A stretch of 13,986 bases of DNA, from NCBI GenBank assembly GCA_001464165.1, contig LNEX01000165.1:1-13986 (forward strand). The letters are read 5' to 3'. This DNA comes from a bacterium Ga0077546 (GTDB taxonomy: Bacteria > Cyanobacteriota > Vampirovibrionia > Obscuribacterales > Obscuribacteraceae). Position 1 is the first letter of the stretch. Each line of letters begins with the position of its first letter. The notes beneath the pieces are model-generated. The model worked only from the letters and a program-made list of their open reading frames with translations, searched no databases and was not told the DNA's origin. This document shows positions 8,380 to 13,986 of the stretch, in pieces. The translations under genes and the position numbers were made by a program.

Positions 8380-8655
8380 ATGACCTCACCACCTCAACCA
8401 AGCAAAAAACCTAGAAAATGGATCTGGTTCCTTGGTGGTATTGCCGGTGTCTTTCTATTTGGCGGCTGGGAACCATTTTTTTCACAAGGTTGGTGGTACG
8501 GCATGTTCAGAGATGCTTCAGTCGGCGGTGATTTTTTGAATTCTTACGGTCCATTTATCACATGGCTGCTCATATTTCCGCTATCTGGGTTTCTGATTGG
8601 TTTCTTCCTTCTTCGTTGGATGGACAAAAAATTCATCAAAGCTTCTGACGAATGA
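8380..8655 (+). CDS. Small membrane protein with two helices, function unknown
   Basis: A 91-residue protein with a strong ribosome site (AGGGAG) before ATG 8380. The N-terminus is proline- and lysine-rich (MTSPPQPSKKPRKW). A first hydrophobic segment runs about residues 15-28 (IWFLGGIAGVFLFGG), then an aromatic-rich loop (WEPFFSQGWWYGMF), a second helix at about 58-78 (PFITWLLIFPLSGFLIGFFL), and a charged end (RWMDKKFIKASDE). By the positive-inside rule both ends should be cytoplasmic. The gene stands 92 bases after the nucleotidase with its own likely -10 box. It ends inside the convergent transglycosylase-like gene, the two 3' ends overlapping by 20 bases. No family recognised. Confidence 0.7.
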   Translation: MTSPPQPSKKPRKWIWFLGGIAGVFLFGGWEPFFSQGWWYGMFRDASVGGDFLNSYGPFITWLLIFPLSGFLIGFFLLRWMDKKFIKASDE

Positions 8656-9502
8656 TTTTTATATGCCTATTCACGCTATCAATGTGGTCTTTAGTAGGAT
8701 TGTATGCGTAGATCAAAGCATCGTTAAAATTGCCTTCGGCCCAGTATTTCTTGACTCCGCCCCAATCGATCCCACCTATGTAGTCCGGCTTGGTTCCCTT
8801 CTGGATGTGTTGAATGACATCTGCAAAATATCCTGCGACAAAGCGCGGTGCGCACTCTGGTTTTAAAGCGGCTCTCAGAGGGTCTTTTGAAAACTCTCCA
8901 AGCTGCAATGGAAACTCTTTTACTAATCTGTCTATATGCCGGATCTGCATTTGGGCTGGTCCAATTGATGCAGTGTCCTTAAGGCCTTCAACTCGCCCAC
9001 TCTCTTGAATCTGTTTATCTGGTCCTGTATCGAAACCTTGTTTGTAAAACTCTTGCTCCAAGCGAATAGTGGCCGCAATCAGATGCCTATCTATCTGATT
9101 CTTACCATCACCAATTAGCTTAGCTAACTCGGGAAACTCTGCATTTGCAGCCTTACATGCCGGATACGAAATATAAGCGTCCTGATTTCCCCGATGGGGA
9201 TAGACAGCATTAAACGGCTCTAGCTTTGCTGGAATCTCAAAACTACCAAGGGCATGCTTCGAGGACTCAATACTATTCCCAACCGTTTTTAGATCCTTTT
9301 GCAGGTCTCTCATGTCATAGGCTATACTCGGAGACTCTTCTTCCAATCCATCAATAGTAAATTTACTGGTGCTGCTGGGCGTGTCGCCTGACTTTCTAAA
9401 CAAATCTGTCGCTGACTCATCCTGGCCAAGGTAGTGCGCTTGCTGCGCTCGGTTCCACCTGGCTTGATTGCCAGTGTCTCCAATAACTCCGCTACGCTGC
9501 AC
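8636..9502 (-). CDS. Lysozyme-like / lytic-transglycosylase-like protein, start uncertain
   Basis: 288 residues from GTG 9502. Residues about 140-285 carry the order of motifs seen in SLT/lysozyme-like domains: a catalytic-Glu candidate E149 in ATIRLEQEFY, SIGPAQMQI (179-187) matching the G-x-MQI motif, and a C-terminal ALIYAYNP (262-269) like the usual A-x-AYN. Such enzymes cleave peptidoglycan strands. The first roughly 130 residues are polar, with no recognisable domain and no signal peptide. The start is doubtful: the frame is open upstream to a TAG at 9569-9571 and reads a Lys/Glu/Ala-rich stretch (DKAKDQGDRQEAKEAKAAPE) without ATG, GTG or TTG, and GTG 9502 has no ribosome site. The true N-terminus may therefore be lost. 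The fold assignment is by motif only. Confidence 0.65.
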   Translation of the reverse strand: MQRSGVIGDTGNQARWNRAQQAHYLGQDESATDLFRKSGDTPSSTSKFTIDGLEEESPSIAYDMRDLQKDLKTVGNSIESSKHALGSFEIPAKLEPFNAVYPHRGNQDAYISYPACKAANAEFPELAKLIGDGKNQIDRHLIAATIRLEQEFYKQGFDTGPDKQIQESGRVEGLKDTASIGPAQMQIRHIDRLVKEFPLQLGEFSKDPLRAALKPECAPRFVAGYFADVIQHIQKGTKPDYIGGIDWGGVKKYWAEGNFNDALIYAYNPTKDHIDSVNRHIKIIRQKL

Positions 9503-9599
9503 TTCTGGTGCCGCTTTTGCTTCCTTAGCTTCTTGCCGGTCACCCTGGTCTTTCGCTTTATCTAAAATCTAGGCTTTCCCTGGCGGGTACTGCCTCATT

Positions 9600-9629
9600 A
9601 TGCCCAATCGGGCAAGATATATTTATCTT
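9600..9629. other. Two adjacent short inverted repeats between genes
   Basis: TGCCC-AATC-GGGCA and AAGATA-TATT-TATCTT (9614-9629) form two small hairpins just downstream of the TPR gene stop (9631). They could end its transcription, but neither is followed by a T run on the minus strand, so a terminator role is only possible. Confidence 0.3.
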
Positions 9630-9630
9630 C

Positions 9631-10749
9631 TCAGTTCTTCTGCAATTCATCCAAATTTAGTTTTGCATCTTTGAAATCGGCTTTGAGCCTAAGCGCTTCT
9701 TTATACTCTGATTCAGCCTGCTGCTTATTGCCCATTTGCATCAAAGCCACACCCAAATTGTTGTGCGCAGCAGCAGAACTGGGATCATACTTTATTGCTT
9801 CTTGGTAGTGCCCAACTGCCTCTTGCAGTTGCCCTTGCTTCTGCAAAAGCAGAGCAAGATTATAGTGAGCATCAGCGTAGTGCGAGTCGATACGCAAAGC
9901 TTTGCGAAACTCATCTTGGGCCTTTTTGCTATCACCCTGACTAAGATAGGTCACACCTAAACTAGTATGCGCTTGGGCGTAGCCTAGATTTCGCTGGGCT
10001 TCCGAGCAATCAGGATTGATCTTTAAGGCCTGCTGAAAACAAGCTATTGCTTCAGGATATTTGCCGAGATTACTGTAGACCACGCCAAGATTATTATGAG
10101 CCTCAGGAAAATCTGGCTGAGCAGCAATGGCCAGGCGATACTCTTGTATGGCACGGTCATTTTCTTCAGCGGCCGCTAAAAGTCTAGCCAAGCTATAGTG
10201 CGCTGCGGCGTTCTTTTCATCAAGTTGAATGGCCTTCTCGTAGCCCTCAGTGGCAGGCCGAAGTTGCCCCAATCGCTCTAATGAAATGGCTAAATTGTAT
10301 TGATATTCGCTATTAGCACCAGCTTGCAAGGCAGCTTCAAACTCTTTTGCCGCTGGGGCATACTGACCTTGATCAAAGAGAGCCACACCCAAATCAAAGC
10401 GGGCTTCAGTGAAGTTTTTATCAAGCTTGAGTGCTTTCTGATATTGCGAAATCGCCTCGTCAAGTTTGTTCTGACGATGATAAATTTTGCCAAGCAAATT
10501 GAGCGCAGCAGCACTCTCGCCATCTTTTAAAATTATGCGCGTAACCAGACCCGAAGCATCATTGTACTTGCGTGCCAGATAAGCTTGATTGGCCCGTTCA
10601 AGTGCGGCACTATTACTATTATTACCACTTGTGTTACTGCCATTGGCCGCCATAACAGCAGGGCAAAAATTAGAAGACAGAACAGCTACCGCAAAGAAAC
10701 AGATGGCTCGTTTTACTGCATCAGTTTTCTTTACGCCCATAAGATTCAA
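9631..10749 (-). CDS. Exported TPR-repeat protein
   Basis: About 372 residues. AGGAAG lies eight bases before TTG 10749, which is why I place the start there; ATG 10740, three codons later, and TTG 10767 are alternatives. The N-terminus has a signal peptide (VKRAICFFAVAVLSSNF...AVMA/ANG), then a Ser/Asn-rich linker, then roughly nine 34-residue TPR units filling the rest (typical unit: AAHNNLGVALMQMGNKQQAE). TPR arrays are helical scaffolds that bind other proteins; this one probably acts in the periplasm or at the envelope. One unit junction is irregular (EAQRNLGYAQAHTSLGVTYL), as if part of a repeat had been lost or duplicated. It is divergent from a second exported TPR protein. The binding partner is unknown. 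Confidence 0.9.
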   Translation of the reverse strand: MNLMGVKKTDAVKRAICFFAVAVLSSNFCPAVMAANGSNTSGNNSNSAALERANQAYLARKYNDASGLVTRIILKDGESAAALNLLGKIYHRQNKLDEAISQYQKALKLDKNFTEARFDLGVALFDQGQYAPAAKEFEAALQAGANSEYQYNLAISLERLGQLRPATEGYEKAIQLDEKNAAAHYSLARLLAAAEENDRAIQEYRLAIAAQPDFPEAHNNLGVVYSNLGKYPEAIACFQQALKINPDCSEAQRNLGYAQAHTSLGVTYLSQGDSKKAQDEFRKALRIDSHYADAHYNLALLLQKQGQLQEAVGHYQEAIKYDPSSAAAHNNLGVALMQMGNKQQAESEYKEALRLKADFKDAKLNLDELQKN

Positions 10750-10773
10750 CTGCTTTACTTCCTGCAAACACTA

Positions 10774-10813
10774 TCTTTTCAGTATAGCGATCCAATTAAG
10801 CTATGCTATAGCG
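10774..10813 (-). promoter_or_regulatory. Divergent intergenic region with a -10 candidate for the minus-strand TPR gene
   Basis: The two TPR genes are separated by about 65 bases. On the minus strand TATACT at 10786-10781 is a good -10 hexamer, placing a start of transcription roughly 25-30 bases before the chosen TTG. No clear -35 is seen. I find no confident promoter for the plus-strand gene, although TATGCTATA lies just before its GTG. The closeness suggests shared control. Confidence 0.35.
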
Positions 10814-12571
10814 GTGACTAACTATTTTACTTTCTCTAGCCGCCTCAAAATCGCCCTTTTGGGCGCTGGCCTAGCCTTAGCCCCTTGTCAGTTAGACAAT
10901 CAATCGGCATTGGCACGCGATAAATCAAGCCACTCAAGTTCGCCAAGAGCTAAAGTGCCCGATGATGCTGGCTGCCCGGGCTGCCTCTCTAAGGCTTCGG
11001 GTCTCTTTGCTAGAGGCAACACTTTAGAAGCAGCCAATTACTTGCGTCAGTGGTTGCCCAAATGCCCAAACAACTTGCAGATACATCTTCTGCTCAACAC
11101 CATTTTGACCCGCCTACCAGATACAAAAGGAGAAGCTTTAGAAGTAGCGCGCGCAGCCACGGCCATAGCTCCCGATTCAATGCTGGCCCATTTGCAGGCG
11201 GGCATGACTCTACTGACAATGGGCGACCAGAACGCAGCAGCAGAAGAATTTGAAGCAGTAGTGGCCCTTGACCCAGCCAATCATGATGCCTGGCTCGCCC
11301 TTTCTGAACTATACGGCAGTTTAAACGAACCAGATAAAGCTAAGAATGCCGCGGCCAAAGCCGCAACCTTAAGCCCCTCAGCGCGCTACGCCCGCACCAG
11401 AACCATAAGTAGCATGAATTCTGCTGGCAATATAAACGGCGTACGCAATCAATTCAAACAATTTTTAGGTGGTTCTGAAATACCCACTGAAGGTTTACTT
11501 GGCCTGGGAGAAGAAGCTCTAAACATGGGCTATTACGACGAAGCCAATGCGTGCTTTAGCCGCGTGCTCGAACAATATCCGCAGTCAAAGGGCGCGGCAT
11601 TCAAACAATGCTTGAGTCAATATTTGGCCGGCAATACCCAAGCCGCTCTAGCGGCACTGAAACCTAACAAGAAAAACAGTGCCCAGTCTAATCCTCAAGC
11701 CTTGCCACTTGAAGCCCTGTGCTATTTAAGTTCAGGAGATTTAGCTGCTGCTCGGCAAACCATTGCCAAGTTAAACGACCTGAACTCAACTGAACCTCTT
11801 GCTACTTTTGCCATGGGCTATCTTGCCTACAAAGACGGCGACTACAAGAAAGCACTATCGGCCCTCAACAGCGCAGCAGCCAAAGACAAAAGCCTTTTCC
11901 CCGCACAGCTCATAGCGGCCAAAATCAATTTAAAACAAGGGGATGTAATTGAGGCCACCAGCCAGGCTCGCGAGTTGCGCAAGATATCAGGACTGTTACC
12001 CCAAGCTCTAGCCCTGGAGTTAACCTGTCGACTGAAACAAGACGATTTAGATAAGAGCAATTTGGCCGCCTTAAAGACTGACGTGTTGCGCCTCAACCAA
12101 AACCTGAGCGACAACGACCAAAGCAAAGGCGCTATCGATTTAGCCCTTGGTCGCCTGGCATTGACAGAAGGAAAACTTGGCGATGCCAAAAGCTATTTTG
12201 CCAAAGCCCAAAACGCTAGCCACGACGAAGAAGTAGAATTAGCTCTAGCAGCTCTTGACGAAAAAGAAGGCAATAGCGGTGCTGAGCAAGAAGCACTAGA
12301 AAAAGCCCTAGCACTAGCCCCTGGAGACATCGAAGCTTTGAGCCGGCTGGGCATAATATTGGCAAAAGCTGACCAGTCAAAAGCAGAAGAGCTTTTGACA
12401 AAGGCACTTAGCGAAGGCGATACCAACCCTCAAGCTGCTTTTGCCTTAGCCAACATCAAACTAAAGACCGGCAATATAGAAGAAGCACAAAAGCTCTTCA
12501 AACGAAGCCTAGACAACGGCCTAACCGGCCCTGACAAACAGATAGCAAAAGATACACTAAACAAAAAATAG
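10814..12571 (+). CDS. Exported TPR-repeat protein with N-terminal CxxC
   Basis: 585 residues from GTG 10814. The frame is open further upstream to 10589, but that part is antisense to the neighbouring TPR gene and the protein gains a normal signal peptide at this GTG (NYFTFSSRLKIALLGAGLAL, with likely cleavage after QSALA). No clear ribosome site is visible, so the start is tentative. After a Ser-rich linker comes GCPGC (C54, C57) and C84 (LPKCPNN), then TPR-like helical repeats to the C-terminus. Good units include AHLQAGMTLLTMGDQNAAAE, LGEEALNMGYYDEANACF and AFALANIKLKTGNIEEAQ. It is likely a periplasmic or surface scaffold. The CxxC could form a disulphide or bind metal; nothing shows which. 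The next gene begins 36 bases downstream, so the two might be co-transcribed. Confidence 0.85.
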   Translation: MTNYFTFSSRLKIALLGAGLALAPCQLDNQSALARDKSSHSSSPRAKVPDDAGCPGCLSKASGLFARGNTLEAANYLRQWLPKCPNNLQIHLLLNTILTRLPDTKGEALEVARAATAIAPDSMLAHLQAGMTLLTMGDQNAAAEEFEAVVALDPANHDAWLALSELYGSLNEPDKAKNAAAKAATLSPSARYARTRTISSMNSAGNINGVRNQFKQFLGGSEIPTEGLLGLGEEALNMGYYDEANACFSRVLEQYPQSKGAAFKQCLSQYLAGNTQAALAALKPNKKNSAQSNPQALPLEALCYLSSGDLAAARQTIAKLNDLNSTEPLATFAMGYLAYKDGDYKKALSALNSAAAKDKSLFPAQLIAAKINLKQGDVIEATSQARELRKISGLLPQALALELTCRLKQDDLDKSNLAALKTDVLRLNQNLSDNDQSKGAIDLALGRLALTEGKLGDAKSYFAKAQNASHDEEVELALAALDEKEGNSGAEQEALEKALALAPGDIEALSRLGIILAKADQSKAEELLTKALSEGDTNPQAAFALANIKLKTGNIEEAQKLFKRSLDNGLTGPDKQIAKDTLNKK

Positions 12572-12607
12572 CCCATACTAAAAACTAAAACTGACTAAGG
12601 CAATGAA

Positions 12608-13986
12608 ATGGTTGTAAGCAAACTAGAAGCAGCAAATACTTTTGAATCTATCAACCCCGCCACAAAGCAGTCAATTGGCCGTTTTCCCCAGATGGGCGAA
12701 GTCGAAGTTGAAGCCGCTGTAGACAAGGCCTGGAAAACTTTTGAAAACTGGCAACTAACGTCGTTTAGTAAGCGCGCCAAATTAATGATGAAATTTCGCC
12801 AATTGCTTGCCAGTAAAGCCGATGAATTGGCCAACCTAATCAGCGAAGAAGTAGGTAAACCTTTACCAGAAGCATACCTATCAGAACTTTGTGGTCCCTT
12901 AGATACGTGTGTGTGGCTGGCTGAAAATTCTGAAAGGTTACTGGCAGATCAGCCGGTAGCACTTACTAATCCACTTCTATCAAGCAAGCAAAGTATCATT
13001 GCCTTTGAACCTTTGGGTGTAATTGGTATCATTTCCCCCTGGAATTATCCCTTTGCCATCCCTACCATGACAGCTCTCATGGCCATTATGCTAGGCAATA
13101 CCGTGGTGCTCAAGCCATCAGAAAAGTCGCCCCTAGTCGGCATCAAAATTGGCGAGCTTTTTACCGAAGCTGGCTTTCCTGATGGTGTCATACAGATAAT
13201 CACCGGGGGCGGTAGCAGTGGCAAACTACTGAGCAAAGCCAATCTCTCAAAATTGATTTTTACGGGATCAGTTGAAGGTGGCAAGGCCGTCATGGCCCAA
13301 GCTTCAGAACGCCTCACACCAGTAACGCTAGAACTGGGCGGCAAAGATGCGGCCATTGTATTACCCGATGCTCCAGTGGAATGGACAGCCAGAGGCCTTT
13401 TGTGGGGCGCCTTTACCAACGCCGGCCAAGCCTGTGCCTCAGTTGAAAGAGTGTACATAGTTAAGGGCAAGAACTCAGATAAGCTGGTTGAAACGCTCAC
13501 CACTCTAGCCGGAAAACTAAAGCTAGGACCAGCCACTGACCCACTAACCGATGTTGGCCCCCTAATAGATCAAGGGCAACTTGACCGCGTAATTGAGCAT
13601 GTTACCGAAGCCGTGGCCGCTGGTGCCCGCTGCCTCACTGGCGGCAAAGAAAGAAGCGATCTGGGCGGCTATTTCTTTGAACCGACAGTGCTCGCTGGTG
13701 GCGACCACACCATGAGAATCATGAAGGAGGAAACTTTTGGCCCAATCATGCCAATTATGATTGTCGATAGCGAAGATCAAGCAGTTGAACTAGCAAACGA
13801 TAGCGAGTATGGATTGACCGCAACTGTCTGGGCCGGCAAGCTCAATAGAGCAGAATGTGTTGCCCGAGATCTCACCGTAGGCACAGTACTAATTAACGAC
13901 TGTCTCTTTTCTCACGCCACCCCACAGCTACCCTGGGGTGGCTTAAAAAAGAGTGGCTTTGGCAAAGGCCATTCAATTTTTGGCCT
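12608..13986 (+). CDS. NAD(P)-dependent aldehyde dehydrogenase, C-terminus outside the window
   Basis: 459 residues are visible from ATG 12608, with AAGG seven bases upstream; the frame is open at the right edge and only a short tail should be missing. Family motifs are all present: PWNYP (144-148), LKPSEKSP (168-175), FTGS (218-221), general base E242 in LELGGKD, nucleophile C276 in NAGQACASVERV, EETFGPI (374-380) and the late LPWGGLKKSGFGKGH. The enzyme oxidises an aldehyde to the carboxylate with NAD(P)+ in the cytoplasm. The ending (HATPQLPWGG..KSG.GKGH) fits broad aldehyde dehydrogenases of the COG1012 type rather than a named pathway enzyme, so the substrate is not assigned. The gene follows the TPR gene by 36 bases on the same strand, but nothing else ties their functions together. 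Confidence 0.95.
   Translation, partial: MVVSKLEAANTFESINPATKQSIGRFPQMGEVEVEAAVDKAWKTFENWQLTSFSKRAKLMMKFRQLLASKADELANLISEEVGKPLPEAYLSELCGPLDTCVWLAENSERLLADQPVALTNPLLSSKQSIIAFEPLGVIGIISPWNYPFAIPTMTALMAIMLGNTVVLKPSEKSPLVGIKIGELFTEAGFPDGVIQIITGGGSSGKLLSKANLSKLIFTGSVEGGKAVMAQASERLTPVTLELGGKDAAIVLPDAPVEWTARGLLWGAFTNAGQACASVERVYIVKGKNSDKLVETLTTLAGKLKLGPATDPLTDVGPLIDQGQLDRVIEHVTEAVAAGARCLTGGKERSDLGGYFFEPTVLAGGDHTMRIMKEETFGPIMPIMIVDSEDQAVELANDSEYGLTATVWAGKLNRAECVARDLTVGTVLINDCLFSHATPQLPWGGLKKSGFGKGHSIFG

Noticed and set aside
10589..10813. Upstream extension of the plus-strand TPR protein by 75 residues
   Set aside because: It lies antisense to the start of the other TPR gene, has no signal-like beginning, and would bury the signal peptide found at GTG 10814.
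13045..13536. 163-residue frame on the minus strand
   Set aside because: It is the antisense shadow of the aldehyde dehydrogenase, whose motifs are complete and in order on the plus strand.
1..13986. Defence island, prophage, transposon, CRISPR or biosynthetic cluster
   Set aside because: No integrase, transposase, phage structural gene, repeat array or pathway cluster is visible; the lysozyme-like protein alone is not enough to call a prophage.

Overview
The window looks like bacterial chromosome of moderate GC, densely packed with genes on both strands. There are two multidomain signalling proteins, several exported proteins and two long exported TPR proteins, and no mobile-element genes. 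The overall style (large PAS/GAF kinases, many secreted TPR proteins, many hypothetical exported proteins) would fit an environmental Gram-negative. My guess is a non-photosynthetic Cyanobacteriota relative (Vampirovibrionia/Melainabacteria, e.g. Obscuribacterales), but this is only an impression from protein style and no marker gene is present to confirm it.

Layout. (1) 1-5296, minus strand: a two-component operon. It is read first as a REC-HPt-REC-like-REC-GGDEF-like response regulator (5296-3080), then, after 26 bases, as a CHASE3/PAS/GAF sensor histidine kinase. The kinase is split by a frameshift near 2706-2730 and runs off the left edge inside its ATPase domain. (2) 5361-5395: a clear intrinsic terminator on the minus strand, closing a small two-helix membrane protein gene (5629-5444). 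(3) 5808-6404, minus: a secreted protein with a Tat-like signal peptide. (4) 6316-8287, plus: a 5'-nucleotidase/metallophosphoesterase whose 5' end is disrupted and overlaps the start of the preceding divergent gene. (5) 8380-8655, plus: a small membrane protein, converging with and overlapping by 20 bases (6) 9502-8636, minus, a lysozyme/transglycosylase-like protein with an unclear start. (7) 9631-10749, minus, and 10814-12571, plus: a divergent pair of exported TPR proteins sharing a roughly 65-base control region. (8) 12608 to the right edge, plus: an aldehyde dehydrogenase missing only its C-terminal tail.

How they work together. The response regulator and kinase very probably form one phosphorelay (kinase, REC domains, HPt). 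The GGDEF-like output domain has lost the signature motif and probably does not make c-di-GMP. The remaining genes look like independent units with envelope or periplasmic roles.

The most notable feature is that three genes are broken or doubtful at their 5' parts: the kinase, the nucleotidase and the transglycosylase-like protein. This could be gene decay or errors in the assembled sequence. I do not see a convincing new defence, mobile or biosynthetic system. There is no gene-free stretch longer than 300 bases, and I found no tRNA, rRNA or CRISPR.
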